Source: an uncultured Bacteroides sp. (lineage in GTDB: Bacteria > Bacteroidota > Bacteroidia > Bacteroidales > Bacteroidaceae). Taken from it: 64,000 nt of DNA. Where the stretch lies: NCBI GenBank assembly GCA_900552645.1, contig USAN01000003.1, positions 124,001-188,000 on the forward strand, written 5' to 3'. Below the pieces are notes generated by a model. The model saw only the letters and a list, made by a program, of their open reading frames with translations, ran no database searches and was not told the origin of the DNA. Both the position numbers and the translations under genes were made by a program. Below, in pieces: positions 8,455-17,571 of this stretch. Within the stretch, counting starts at the first letter, position 1, and each line of letters opens with the position of its first letter.

Positions 8455-9483
8455 ATGAAAAAGCAGAAAATTTTAATAATATCTCTGATTATCATAGCAC
8501 TCATCGGAGTTATTGCAGGCGGAACAGGATATTATCTTTTCTTATCACCACAGTTTAACATTGATAAAACCACCTATATTTATATTGACAATAATGACAA
8601 TATAGATTCGGTTTACAACAAGATTGAAACTAATGCCAATCCCGGAACTCTATGGGGGCTAAAACTACTTACAGATAAGTATGACTATTCCAAAAACATA
8701 AAAACAGGAAAATACGAAATCAAAAGTAATGACAATATAAAATCATTATTCAGAAAACTGTCACGAGGATATCAAACGCCGGTACAACTTACCATACCTA
8801 GTGTAAGAACAGTCGATCGGTTGGTACGTACTCTTTCAAAACAACTTATGAGCGATTCTTTGGAACTTGCAAAAGTTATCGAAGACAGCGTAATATGCAA
8901 AAGCATTGGATACAACAAAGAGACACTACCAGCTCTGTTCATTCCTAATACTTATGAAGTGTATTGGAACATTACTCCACAACAACTATTAGAAAGATTG
9001 GTAAAAGAGAATAAAAGATTCTGGAATGAGGAGAGAATGAAAAAAGCCAAGCAAATAAACCTTACTCCAATAGAGGTTTCTACACTCGCATCGATTGTAG
9101 AAGAAGAAACAGCCAATAACCAAGAGAAACCAATGGTTGCTGGACTATATATAAATCGACTTCAAAAAGGAATATTGCTTCAAGCCGATCCTACAGTAAA
9201 ATTCGGACTTCAAGACCTTGGACTTCGACGAATATTAAATAAGCATTTATTGGTAGATTCTCCATATAATACATATAAATATGCAGGCTTACCCCCTGGA
9301 CCTATAAGAATACCATCAATAAAAGGAATAGAGAGTGTACTTAACTACACAAAACATAAATACATTTACATGTGTGCAAAAGAAGATTTCTCGGGTACTC
9401 ACAACTTTGCCGAGAATGTATCTCAGCATCAAGCTAATGCTCGCCGCTATCAACAGGCATTAAATCAAAGAAACATCAAATAA
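8455..9483 (+). CDS. mltG: Endolytic murein transglycosylase MltG (YceG-like)
   Basis: Cleaves nascent peptidoglycan glycan strands in the inner-membrane/periplasm zone and is thought to terminate chain elongation. One N-terminal transmembrane helix (about 5-28) is followed by the YceG domain. The conserved core LASIVEEETANNQEKPMVAG carries the catalytic glutamate, followed by LQADPTVKFG and SPYNTYKYAGLPPGPI. The reading frame is open upstream to a TTG at 8431, but that lies in the promoter, so I start at ATG 8455 (342 residues). It is monocistronic and ends in a strong terminator. Confidence 0.93.
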   Translation: MKKQKILIISLIIIALIGVIAGGTGYYLFLSPQFNIDKTTYIYIDNNDNIDSVYNKIETNANPGTLWGLKLLTDKYDYSKNIKTGKYEIKSNDNIKSLFRKLSRGYQTPVQLTIPSVRTVDRLVRTLSKQLMSDSLELAKVIEDSVICKSIGYNKETLPALFIPNTYEVYWNITPQQLLERLVKENKRFWNEERMKKAKQINLTPIEVSTLASIVEEETANNQEKPMVAGLYINRLQKGILLQADPTVKFGLQDLGLRRILNKHLLVDSPYNTYKYAGLPPGPIRIPSIKGIESVLNYTKHKYIYMCAKEDFSGTHNFAENVSQHQANARRYQQALNQRNIK

Positions 9484-9524
9484 TAATATATCAAAACAAA
9501 AGTATATAAAAACTTCCAAAAGAA

Positions 9525-9566
9525 AAAATCACCGTTGCCCCAAGTAATTGAAGCAACGGTGATTTT
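9525..9566 (+). terminator. Terminator after mltG
   Basis: A 14-bp perfect stem (9525-9538 with 9553-9566), GC-rich at the top, ends in TTTT. It also faces the convergent EFR1 gene. Confidence 0.75.
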
Positions 9567-9611
9567 ATAAAAAGGCATTATTAAATTCCTTTTTTATCTT
9601 TAATATATAAA

Positions 9612-10385
9612 TTAGCCATTCGTCTCTTTAATATATTTCCCTTTATATTGTCCTTTTCCCTTAGTCATTTTACCATATTCTATAGCATGTACAGGGCAGC
9701 TATGATAACATGCCATACATTGAGTACATCTGTTGCCCCATGATGGCTTATTGTCAACTTGTATGTTATTGACAGGACATCTTCTTTCACATCTTCCACA
9801 GCCAATGCAAGCATCTGTAACATGGAAAGATTTTGCCGACATAAGGAATGTATTGAACAGAGGACGTAATATCATACTCTTTACAGCAGGAAAAGTACCT
9901 TCGTAACATTCAAACTTATTCATCACTACATTATCCTTTATTTTACTCATAATATGCTCCATTCTAGCTTTAGCACACATTACTTTATTCTTCTCCATTG
10001 CCTCATCATCTATATCAAATCCAGGCAATGAAACATAAGTATTTGGCATAGTAATAGAAAAGCCTGCACTACATTTCCATCTACGATTATGTATGGCACG
10101 ATCAAAAATTTGCGGAGTAAGTCCAGTATCATCTCCACAAGTACATATAAAGAAAATGTATCCAGGATTAACGATCTTCACTTTAGATATAAACTCCAGC
10201 ACTACAGTCGGTGGCCCCCATGCATATACAGGAAACACGAAACCTATCTTCTCGCCTTCCTGAATTACATACTCATTATCAAGACTTTGTTGCAAACCCA
10301 TATTAATAAGTCTGTCACATAAAGATTGTGCTACCTTTTTTGCAATCCAAGCAGAATTTCCTGTACCTGAGAAATAGAATACCAT
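9612..10385 (-). CDS. EFR1 family flavodoxin/ferredoxin fusion protein
   Basis: Probable cytosolic electron carrier. An N-terminal flavodoxin-like fold starts with the FMN phosphate loop YFSGTGNSAWIA (4-15). Two C-terminal 4Fe-4S clusters are visible as CIGCGRCERRCP and CTQCMACYHSCP. The 257-residue length and domain order match EFR1 proteins common in anaerobes. The electron donor and acceptor are unknown, and no oxidoreductase partner is adjacent. The gene follows the terminator of the upstream structured RNA. No good promoter was seen in the 15 bases between them, so its transcription start is unclear. Confidence 0.88.
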   Translation of the reverse strand: MVFYFSGTGNSAWIAKKVAQSLCDRLINMGLQQSLDNEYVIQEGEKIGFVFPVYAWGPPTVVLEFISKVKIVNPGYIFFICTCGDDTGLTPQIFDRAIHNRRWKCSAGFSITMPNTYVSLPGFDIDDEAMEKNKVMCAKARMEHIMSKIKDNVVMNKFECYEGTFPAVKSMILRPLFNTFLMSAKSFHVTDACIGCGRCERRCPVNNIQVDNKPSWGNRCTQCMACYHSCPVHAIEYGKMTKGKGQYKGKYIKETNG

Positions 10386-10400
10386 ATTTTTAGTATATTT

Positions 10401-10431
10401 AAAAAAGAAGCGATGCTATTTTTAGCATCGC
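10401..10431 (-). terminator. Terminator of the Bacteroidales-1-like RNA
   Basis: On the minus strand a stem of GCGATGC with GCATCGC encloses an A/T loop and is followed by TTCTTTTTT. Confidence 0.75.
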
Positions 10432-10630
10432 CCTTATATAAAAGCCGCACCAGTGATGCGATGAAACTCCGAATGACAGGTTTTGAGTGCTCTCCTCCTT
10501 TGTAATCCACCGGCATATAGCTACCCGAAGGCGTGGCCCGCCATTGGAAGATGAAGCGATGTCTCGGTATTTCAGATTAGTTTGATGAGTTTCCCAATCC
10601 AACCAATGCGGCTCATTTTTCATCTCTTCT
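10401..10630 (-). ncRNA. Probable Bacteroidales-1 RNA
   Basis: A region of about 230 nt without a credible ORF is bounded by its own -7 element upstream and an intrinsic terminator downstream. AGCCGCA at its 5' part (10607-10613) pairs with TGCGGCT near its 3' end (10443-10449), closing the structure. Its base composition is richer in G+C than the flanks, as for a structured RNA. From the literature, the Bacteroidales-1 motif is a Bacteroidales RNA delimited by such a promoter and terminator and often lies downstream of the L20 gene, which is its position here. The name rests on context and architecture. No covariance-model search was run. Confidence 0.7.
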
Positions 10631-10637
10631 TATACCA

Positions 10638-10645
10638 CAAATATA
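10638..10645 (-). promoter_or_regulatory. -7 element of the Bacteroidales-1-like RNA
   Basis: The minus strand reads TATATTTG, placing the transcript start near 10630. Confidence 0.65.
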
Positions 10646-10785
10646 AACTCTTTCATCTATATAAACAAGAGTTGTTATCAATTTGTTTGTTAAAAAACAC
10701 AACCTACAGATTATCTTTAAATTACATCTTACAAACTATAATATAATCTCTGTTCTTGATATAGCTTTTATACTTTATTAAGCCT

Positions 10786-10823
10786 ATAAAAAAAGAAAAG
10801 GCATCCTTAAATTAGGATGCCTT
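10786..10823 (-). terminator. Terminator of the infC-rpmI-rplT operon
   Basis: An AAGGCATCCT/AGGATGCCTT stem (10798-10823) is followed on the minus strand by TTCTTTTTTT, directly after rplT. Confidence 0.85.
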
Positions 10824-10844
10824 CATTATATTTCTGTTGAAATA

Positions 10845-11195
10845 TTAAGCAGCTTTTGCTTTAGCAACTACAGCTTTGAATGCTTCAGGATGATTCATAG
10901 CTAAGTCAGCCAATACCTTACGGTTAATTTCGATACCTGCTTTGTGTAAAGCACCCATCAATTTAGAATAAGACATTCCTTCAAGACGAGCAGCTGCGTT
11001 GATACGCTGTATCCACAATGCACGGAAGTTACGTTTCTTATTTTTACGGTCACGGTAAGCATAAGTCAAACCTTTTTCCCAGGTATTCTTAGCTACAGTC
11101 CAAACATTTTTTCTTGCACCAAAGTAACCTCTGGTAAGACCTAAAATTTTCTTTCTTCTTGCTCTAGAAGCAACATGATTTACTGATCTTGGCAT
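10845..11195 (-). CDS. rplT: 50S ribosomal protein L20
   Basis: Binds 23S rRNA early in large-subunit assembly. Starts MPRSVNHVASRARRKKILGLTRGYFGARKN, the conserved basic N-terminal tail, and has the usual 116-residue length. It is the last gene of the infC-rpmI-rplT operon, 109 bp after rpmI, and is followed by a strong terminator. In other bacteria L20 represses this operon by binding its mRNA. The 109-bp rpmI-rplT gap and the infC leader are possible sites here, but I did not see a convincing mimic. Confidence 0.98.
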   Translation of the reverse strand: MPRSVNHVASRARRKKILGLTRGYFGARKNVWTVAKNTWEKGLTYAYRDRKNKKRNFRALWIQRINAAARLEGMSYSKLMGALHKAGIEINRKVLADLAMNHPEAFKAVVAKAKAA

Positions 11196-11304
11196 AGTTT
11201 TAATTCATTTTTGAATGTTAGCGTCACTGATTTATTCAATGAACTTAAAGCTAAAGACATTCGATTAATACTTAAAATAATACGTTTACGCTTTTTCTTA
11301 AAAA

Positions 11305-11502
11305 TTACTTCATGCAAAGAAGTTCTTTCACCTGAGCCATATTAGCACTGTGTACTAATCCAGAGTGAACGAGGTTTCTTTTTTGCTTTTTAGTCTTTTT
11401 AGTCAAAATGTGACTGTGAAAAGCGTGCTTTCTTTTGATTTTACCTGTTCCGGTAAGAGCAAATCTTTTTTTAGAACCGGAGTTAGTCTTGATCTTTGGC
11501 AT
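11305..11502 (-). CDS. rpmI: 50S ribosomal protein L35
   Basis: Small basic ribosomal protein of 65 residues with the family start MPKIKTNSGSKKRF and the central HAFHSHILTKKTKKQKRNL. It lies between infC (67 bp upstream) and rplT, the usual order. Confidence 0.98.
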   Translation of the reverse strand: MPKIKTNSGSKKRFALTGTGKIKRKHAFHSHILTKKTKKQKRNLVHSGLVHSANMAQVKELLCMK

Positions 11503-11569
11503 CTTGTTTAATTTTAAATAATTATTATTTAATGTGGCAACGCACTATACCAACGCGCGTTACGCACTA

Positions 11570-12148
11570 TTATTCTTCTTTTTCGTTTGCCTCAGCCTTT
11601 GGAGTAGCTACTTTTTTAGGAGCTGCTACTTTTTTAGGAGCAAGATTTATTATCATTCTCTTTCCTTCAAGCATTGGCATCTGTTCTACTTTAGCATATT
11701 CCTCCAAATCATTAGCAAATCTCAAGAGTAATACTTCGCCCTGCTCTTTAAAAAGAATTGAACGACCCTTAAAGAATACATATGCTTTTACCTTATCACC
11801 GTCCTGCAAGAATCCGATTGCATGCTTCAATTTAAAATTGTAATCATGATCATCGGTTTGTGGTCCAAAACGGATCTCTTTTACATTCACCTTTACCTGT
11901 TTAGCTTTTTGTTCCTTTTGACGTTTCTTTAATTGATAAAGAAATTTAGAATAATCAACAATTCTACAAACCGGAGGAACAGCGTTGGGAGAAATTTCTA
12001 CTAAGTCAGCTTCTTTTTCTTCAGCCATTTTCAAAGCCTGAAATATTGGATAAACTGCTGGTTCAACCTCATCGCCCACAATGCGGACTTCTTTGGCACG
12101 AATCTGTTCATTGATTCTGTGTTGCCCTTTTAAACTGTCATTCTTCAT
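11570..12148 (-). CDS. infC: Translation initiation factor IF-3
   Basis: Binds the 30S subunit and proofreads start-codon choice. The N-terminal domain contains RINEQIRAKEVRIVGDE, followed by a basic linker (LKKRQKEQKAKQVKVNVKEIRF) and the C-terminal alpha/beta domain (HDYNFKLKHAIGFLQDGDKVK). A short KKVAAPKKVATPKAEANEKEE tail of low complexity extends beyond the fold. I keep the ATG at 12148. No AUU-type start is evident in the chosen context. It is the first gene of the infC-rpmI-rplT operon. Confidence 0.97.
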   Translation of the reverse strand: MKNDSLKGQHRINEQIRAKEVRIVGDEVEPAVYPIFQALKMAEEKEADLVEISPNAVPPVCRIVDYSKFLYQLKKRQKEQKAKQVKVNVKEIRFGPQTDDHDYNFKLKHAIGFLQDGDKVKAYVFFKGRSILFKEQGEVLLLRFANDLEEYAKVEQMPMLEGKRMIINLAPKKVAAPKKVATPKAEANEKEE

Positions 12149-12254
12149 TAAAAAACTATTAGTTCCTGTTTGTTTCTTTTATTTTTGATTAGTTATTTCT
12201 TTATCTAAACGCGAAAGAGGTACAAATGTTTAAACACTCTCTCCATAAACGGCT

Positions 12255-12263
12255 GCAAAGTTA
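12255..12263 (-). promoter_or_regulatory. -7 element for infC operon, overlapping the thrS stop
   Basis: The minus strand reads TAACTTTGC, a TAnnTTTGC match about 107 bp before infC. Its first three bases (TAA) are the thrS stop codon. It would let infC-rpmI-rplT be expressed independently of thrS. Confidence 0.55.
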
Positions 12264-14201
12264 CCATTTATTTATCATATTTGAAACTTCTTCTGATATT
12301 TTTTTAGCAAATTCCTCAATTTTCATTGATCCTTGATCGCCTTCGCCTTGTTTACGGACTGCAACCTCACCATTTTCAGCTTCTTTTTCTCCAACTATAA
12401 GCATATATGGAATGCGCTTCATTTCATTGTCGCGAATTTTACGTCCAATTTTCTCATTACGATCATCAACGATTGCACGCACATCATCCTGTCTCAACAT
12501 TCCTTTTATTTTCTCTGCATATTCATTGAATTTCTCTGATATCGGAAGAATTGCTACTTGTTCAGGAGTAAGCCACAATGGGAATTTACCTGCTGTATGT
12601 TCGATAAGAACTGCAACAAAACGTTCCATAGATCCAAATGGAGCACGATGAATCATTACTGGACGATGTTTCTGGTTATCCGACCCCATATATTCCAGTT
12701 CAAATCTTTCAGGTAAGTTATAGTCAACCTGAATTGTACCTAACTGCCAACGACGTCCAATAGCATCCTTAACCATAAAGTCAAGCTTAGGTCCATAGAA
12801 AGCTGCCTCTCCATATTCCACCTTAGCCTTCAGCCCTTTTTCTTCACAAGCTTCAATAATAGCCTGTTCTGCTTTTTCCCAATTATCGTCACTACCAATA
12901 TATTTTTCACGATTTACTTTGTCACGAAGAGAAATCTGTGCCTCTACATTTTCAAAGTTCATTGATTTAAATACTATAGTGATAATATCCATAACTCGAA
13001 GGAATTCATCCTTTACCTGATCGGGACGGCAGAACAAATGGGCATCATCTTGAGTAAAGCTACGTACACGAGTCAATCCGTGCAATTCACCACTCTGTTC
13101 GTAACGACATACTGTACCGAATTCTGCAATACGCAAAGGAAGATCTTTGTAAGAGCGTGGTGAATTCTTGTAAATCATACAGTGATGAGGGCAGTTCATT
13201 GGTTTAAGGAAATACTCCTCTCCTTCTTCTGGAGTATGTATAGGTTGGAAAGAATCCTTACCATATTTTGCATAATGACCTGAGGTAATATAAAGAAGTT
13301 TGTTTCCAATTGGCGGACACATAACTTCCTGATAATCATAACGAGCCTGAATGCGACGAAGGAAATTCTGAAGACGAAGTCTAAGAGCTGTACCTTTAGG
13401 CAACCACATTGGCAAGCCTTTACCTACAGTATCCGAGAACATGAACAAATCCATTTCCTTACCTATTTTACGATGATCGCGTTTCTTAGCTTCTTCAAGC
13501 ATTACAAGATATTCGTCAAGCATTTTCTTCTTAGGGAAAGTTATACCATATATACGAGTAAGCTGTTTGCGATCTTCATGTCCTCTCCAGTATGCTCCTG
13601 CTACCGAAAGTAACTTTATAGCTTTGATAGGAGCAGTAGATATTAAGTGCGGTCCACGGCATAAATCGGTAAATGCACCCTGAGTATATGTAGTGATATG
13701 ACCGTCTTCTAATTCAGAAATAAGTTCACATTTATAAGTTTCGCCTCTTTCTCCGAACATTTTCAAAGCATCTTCCTTAGCAATGCTTGTACGTACAAGA
13801 GACTCCTTTCTGGCTACCAATTCGGCCATTTTCTTCTCTATAATAGGAAGATCGGCATCTTTTATTGTAGCTTCTCCGGGATCGACATCATAGTAGAAAC
13901 CATTTTCTATTGCCGGACCTATACCAAACTGAATGCCTGGATATAACTCTTGAAGTGCTTCGGCCAGCAAGTGTGCACTTGTGTGCCAAAATGCATGCTT
14001 TCCCTGCTCGTCATCCCATTTATAAAGTACTATAGATGAATCCTGTTCGATAGGTCTTGATAAATCGTATGTTTCACCGTTCACGCTACATGCAAGTACA
14101 TCCTGCGCAAGACGCGAACTTATGCTTTCTGCAATCTGCAGTCCAGTAATTCCCTTTTCATATTCACGGGAAGAACCATCTGGAAAAGTTATTTTTATCA
14201 T
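12261..14201 (-). CDS. thrS: Threonyl-tRNA synthetase
   Basis: Charges tRNA-Thr. The 646 residues show TGS (1-60), the editing domain with HTSAHLLAEAL (HxxxH zinc/editing site), the class II core with motif 2 (FGTVCRYEQSGELHGLTRVRSFTQDDAH) and motif 3 (HRAPFGSMERF), the Zn-binding cysteine in MNCPHHC, and a C-terminal anticodon-binding domain. It is of full length, lies upstream of infC as in many Bacteroidota, and has its own -7 element. The cognate tRNA-Thr(CGT) is in the same window. Confidence 0.98.
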   Translation of the reverse strand: MIKITFPDGSSREYEKGITGLQIAESISSRLAQDVLACSVNGETYDLSRPIEQDSSIVLYKWDDEQGKHAFWHTSAHLLAEALQELYPGIQFGIGPAIENGFYYDVDPGEATIKDADLPIIEKKMAELVARKESLVRTSIAKEDALKMFGERGETYKCELISELEDGHITTYTQGAFTDLCRGPHLISTAPIKAIKLLSVAGAYWRGHEDRKQLTRIYGITFPKKKMLDEYLVMLEEAKKRDHRKIGKEMDLFMFSDTVGKGLPMWLPKGTALRLRLQNFLRRIQARYDYQEVMCPPIGNKLLYITSGHYAKYGKDSFQPIHTPEEGEEYFLKPMNCPHHCMIYKNSPRSYKDLPLRIAEFGTVCRYEQSGELHGLTRVRSFTQDDAHLFCRPDQVKDEFLRVMDIITIVFKSMNFENVEAQISLRDKVNREKYIGSDDNWEKAEQAIIEACEEKGLKAKVEYGEAAFYGPKLDFMVKDAIGRRWQLGTIQVDYNLPERFELEYMGSDNQKHRPVMIHRAPFGSMERFVAVLIEHTAGKFPLWLTPEQVAILPISEKFNEYAEKIKGMLRQDDVRAIVDDRNEKIGRKIRDNEMKRIPYMLIVGEKEAENGEVAVRKQGEGDQGSMKIEEFAKKISEEVSNMINKW

Positions 14202-14232
14202 AATTGTAATATTATTTTTCTTTCATAGAGAT

Positions 14233-14241
14233 GCAAAATTA
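14233..14241 (-). promoter_or_regulatory. -7 element for thrS
   Basis: The minus strand reads TAATTTTGC, 32 bp before the thrS ATG. Confidence 0.6.
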
Positions 14242-14281
14242 AATAAATCTTTTTACATCACTCTATTTTAGCAAAAAAATG

Positions 14282-16282
14282 TTATTGTTTTCTATCCGTA
14301 AAACGCTTTATAATATTGTATGCCGAGAATAATCCCAACTCTCCTGCTTTGCTCAAATCTTGTATACCCTGACGATTATTACCCAAATAGATATTTGTAA
14401 GTCCACGGTTAAAATAGGCATCCGAGAATCTTGAATCAAGCTGAATAGCCTTATCATAATCAGATATTGCATTTCTGTAGTCCTTCATCATTGAACAAAC
14501 ATTTGCTCGATTATAGTAAGCGAAAACAAAATCTGGTGCCAACTCTATAACTTTATCATAATCTTGCTTTACGCTTTCATAATCTATAGCTTTTACTGTC
14601 TTATCTTCTTCTGTTAAATCCTTGGCCTCATACTCTTTATCCATCTTCCTATATTCAAGCTGCTTATAGTGTATTACAGCTCTCATAAAATATGCCAGAA
14701 AGAAATTAGGCTGTTTCTTTATAACTTCATTAAGATCTTCTAGAGAATTTGCATAATCCTGTACCAGATAGAAATCTATTGCTCTTGCAAAGCGTTTATT
14801 AAAGTTTTCAGAATCTCTTGCTAGCTCGGCCGATATATTATTTATAGAAGCAAAATGCCTCTTTACCTGATCCTCAGTAAGAGGAGCCTCTTCGTTTGTT
14901 ATGAGCAGACGTTGAGGAAGTATTTTCTTAGAGTTTAGCTCCTCTATATATTTATAATAGTTTACCTGTCTCTTTACTTCATCACTCTTTTCATAATAAT
15001 TAAGTGCAATCATTGCTTGTGGATTTATGGTAACCTTCTTGTCTTGTACCCTTCCACGATAGTCGCTCTTATATTTTTCTTCTCCCTCTTCATTGTCGGC
15101 TACTACAATCTTGCCGTAGTTTTCCATATCTTTATCCGACTTTTTTCTAGTATTTTTGTTCTTGGCTAGATTATTGTTGTGAGTTCCATTCTGACTATCA
15201 AGCTGAGCTTTAAGCAATACCAGTTCATCGGCCTGTGCCCCTTTCATATCTCCTATTTTCTTCCGTGCTCGTGCTCGGTATTGATATCCAAGCATAAAGG
15301 CAGGATATTCCTTTATAACTGTAGAATAATCTTTGATGGCACCCTTATAGTCGCCAGTTTGATCCAACAAAAGTCCGCGGTTAAACACAGCCATCATATT
15401 GTCCGGTTCAATCTTTATTACAAAATTAAAGTCTTCTATAGCTCTATTGTCATCGCCCACCTGTGCACGCAGAAGTCCGCGATTGTAATGCCCTATAAAG
15501 TTATTAGGTTCAATATCAAGAGCAAAATCATAGTCACTCATTGCTCCGCGAAGGTTTTTTTGATGATACCTTGCCAACGCACGGTTTATATACAATCCCG
15601 AGTTTCTTGTAGAAAGATATATAGCCTGATCAAGATCATTCTCGGCTTCCTTAAACTTCTCTTGTTGAAGCCTAAGCATAGCCCGGCTGGCCCATACATC
15701 AGGATCATACTTATCTATTTCTATGGCTTTTGCATAATCCTGCTCGGCAGAAATAGTATCTTTCTGCTTTAGATCGACCTCTCCACGCATAAGATATGCC
15801 TTTGTATACTTAGGAGAGATTTCAAGTAATTTATCAAGATCTTTCTTTGCTTTCGCATAATCTTTCTGTTCTATCCGACATAGAGACAAATTATGCCATA
15901 CACCTATATTTTCGGGATCAAGTTTTATAGCCTTTTCGTAATCTTCTATGGCTCCCTTAATATTATTCTGCTTGATTCGAGACAATCCGCGAACTTGATA
16001 TGCGCTAATCACAAACGGATTACGTTCCAATGCTTCGCTGCAATCCATTTCGGCACCCTGAAAATCATCGAGATTCATTTTCGCCAAACCCCTATAGAAG
16101 TAAGGTTCCGACAAATATGGCTTTGCATTTATTATCTGATTAAAATACTGTATTGAAAGAACGTAATCCTCAAAATAAAGAGCATTACGCCCTATAGCCA
16201 TAACCCTGTCGGTATTAATCTGACCAAAGGCAAACGCCGGGCATAGCATTAATATATATAGGTAAAAGATTTTTTTTATCAT
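14282..16282 (-). CDS. Exported tetratricopeptide-repeat protein
   Basis: A 666-residue protein with a signal peptide (MIKKIFYLYILMLCPAFAFGQ) and many consecutive TPR units, for example AKPYLSEPYFYRGLAKMNLDDFQGA and repeated FNRGL, YNRG and AIEDYEKAIKLDP signatures. The repeats run from about 30 to 360 and again from about 490 to the end, separated by a polar low-complexity linker (about 365-420). The upstream Met at 16315 would bury the signal peptide, so I start at 16282. TPRs mediate protein-protein contacts. The partner is unknown, and the protein is probably periplasmic or outer-membrane associated. Confidence 0.85.
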   Translation of the reverse strand: MIKKIFYLYILMLCPAFAFGQINTDRVMAIGRNALYFEDYVLSIQYFNQIINAKPYLSEPYFYRGLAKMNLDDFQGAEMDCSEALERNPFVISAYQVRGLSRIKQNNIKGAIEDYEKAIKLDPENIGVWHNLSLCRIEQKDYAKAKKDLDKLLEISPKYTKAYLMRGEVDLKQKDTISAEQDYAKAIEIDKYDPDVWASRAMLRLQQEKFKEAENDLDQAIYLSTRNSGLYINRALARYHQKNLRGAMSDYDFALDIEPNNFIGHYNRGLLRAQVGDDNRAIEDFNFVIKIEPDNMMAVFNRGLLLDQTGDYKGAIKDYSTVIKEYPAFMLGYQYRARARKKIGDMKGAQADELVLLKAQLDSQNGTHNNNLAKNKNTRKKSDKDMENYGKIVVADNEEGEEKYKSDYRGRVQDKKVTINPQAMIALNYYEKSDEVKRQVNYYKYIEELNSKKILPQRLLITNEEAPLTEDQVKRHFASINNISAELARDSENFNKRFARAIDFYLVQDYANSLEDLNEVIKKQPNFFLAYFMRAVIHYKQLEYRKMDKEYEAKDLTEEDKTVKAIDYESVKQDYDKVIELAPDFVFAYYNRANVCSMMKDYRNAISDYDKAIQLDSRFSDAYFNRGLTNIYLGNNRQGIQDLSKAGELGLFSAYNIIKRFTDRKQ

Positions 16283-16352
16283 TTTATTGTAACATGCCTT
16301 TAGTAATTTGCACAATGCACAGTAAAATCAGGCCGACAAGGTGTGCATTTTA

Positions 16353-16907
16353 TTATTTTACAGTCTTAACTTTATATGAACATCTAGCTTTTCCTTTAAG
16401 CATTGCTCCAAGCTTTCCCTTTATCATCTGCTTGCGTAGTGTAGACAAGTGATCAATAAACATCTTCCCATCAAGATGATCAAATTCATGCTGCATTACA
16501 CGTGCAACATAACCCTCTACCCATTCGTCGTGTTCATTAAATTCTTCATCCATGTATCTTACGTGTATTTTGTCTGGACGTTTAACTGATTCATGAATGC
16601 CAGGCAAACTTAAACATCCCTCATCCATAGTTACCTCTTCGCCTGCAGTTTCCAAAATCTTAGGATTTATGAATGCATGTCTGTAACCTTTTAGTTCAGG
16701 ATATTCTTCCGACATTACATCGAGATCAACTGTAACCACTCTTATAGGCAGTCCTATTTGAGGTGCAGCTAATCCTACCCCATCGGCACGATCCATAGTT
16801 TCAAACATATTCTGCAATAATTCTTTCAAATTTGGATAATCAGGAGTTATATCCTCAGCTTCCTGACGCAACACCTGTTGTCCATAAACGTAAATTGGTA
16901 ATATCAT
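16353..16907 (-). CDS. def: Peptide deformylase
   Basis: Removes the N-formyl group from nascent proteins, using Fe2+ or Zn2+. The three family motifs are intact: GVGLAAPQIG, EGCLSLPG (metal Cys) and QHEFDHLDG (metal His pair and catalytic Glu). I start at MILPIYVYGQ (16907), giving 184 residues. An upstream in-frame Met at 16976 would lie inside ruvX and add a non-homologous hydrophobic stretch. It sits 13 bp after ruvX, so the two are probably co-transcribed. Confidence 0.96.
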   Translation of the reverse strand: MILPIYVYGQQVLRQEAEDITPDYPNLKELLQNMFETMDRADGVGLAAPQIGLPIRVVTVDLDVMSEEYPELKGYRHAFINPKILETAGEEVTMDEGCLSLPGIHESVKRPDKIHVRYMDEEFNEHDEWVEGYVARVMQHEFDHLDGKMFIDHLSTLRKQMIKGKLGAMLKGKARCSYKVKTVK

Positions 16908-16920
16908 TTTATATAAATCT

Positions 16921-17337
16921 TTAATATTTATTTGATTCAAGATAAGATTGAAGTATAATAGTAGCACTAATTTCATCGACCAAAGCCTTATTTTGACGTG
17001 ATTTCTTTTTCAAACCGCCATCTAACATTGCCTTATGAGCCAATACAGATGTAAACCTTTCATCTACATATTCAATAGGTATTGTAGGCATTTTTTTCTT
17101 TAGTTGATTTACAAAAGGAATAATACGTTTCATATTTTCCGAATCCTGATTATCCATCTGTTTAGGATGTCCCACAATAACTCTATCTACCGGTTCTTTC
17201 GAAATATAGTCTTCCAAAAATTTCATAAGTTCGGAAGTCGAGACAGTAGTAAGACCATTTGCAATTATTTGCAAAAGGTCGGTAACAGCAATTCCTGTAC
17301 GCTTCTTACCGTAATCTATAGCTAATATTCTACCCAT
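16921..17337 (-). CDS. ruvX: Putative pre-16S rRNA nuclease / Holliday junction resolvase-like RuvX (YqgF)
   Basis: RNase H-fold protein implicated in maturation of the 16S rRNA 5' end. Starts MGRILAIDYGKKRTGIAVTD with the first catalytic Asp. VDRVIVGHPK and EYVDERFTS carry the remaining conserved residues, and a terminal DEISATIILQSYL follows. The 138-residue length is normal. It is the first gene of the ruvX-def pair. Two TAnnTTTG-like elements (17347-17362) precede it. Confidence 0.95.
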   Translation of the reverse strand: MGRILAIDYGKKRTGIAVTDLLQIIANGLTTVSTSELMKFLEDYISKEPVDRVIVGHPKQMDNQDSENMKRIIPFVNQLKKKMPTIPIEYVDERFTSVLAHKAMLDGGLKKKSRQNKALVDEISATIILQSYLESNKY

Positions 17338-17571
17338 AATAGGTCACAAAAATACAAATTTATTCATTGGCAGTTAACATATAAAGATTAAAATATCTTT
17401 TTAAATAAGGAAAAATAATTCATAATTCATCTTATTAAGAAACAATAACCATAAAATGGTAATAATGCAATTAAAAATAAACTTCATTATCTAAATCATT
17501 ATTTACGACTAAATTGTTACTTTATATAGAGATAGACAGATATTTATTCAAGAACTTTAAAGATTAAATGT

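Noticed and set aside
10399..10623. 74-residue minus-strand ORF
   Set aside because: It lies inside the structured RNA, the composition is not protein-like, and promoter/terminator limits match an RNA.
11496..11843. 115-residue plus-strand ORF opposite infC
   Set aside because: It is an antisense shadow of infC with low-complexity sequence and no homology signal.
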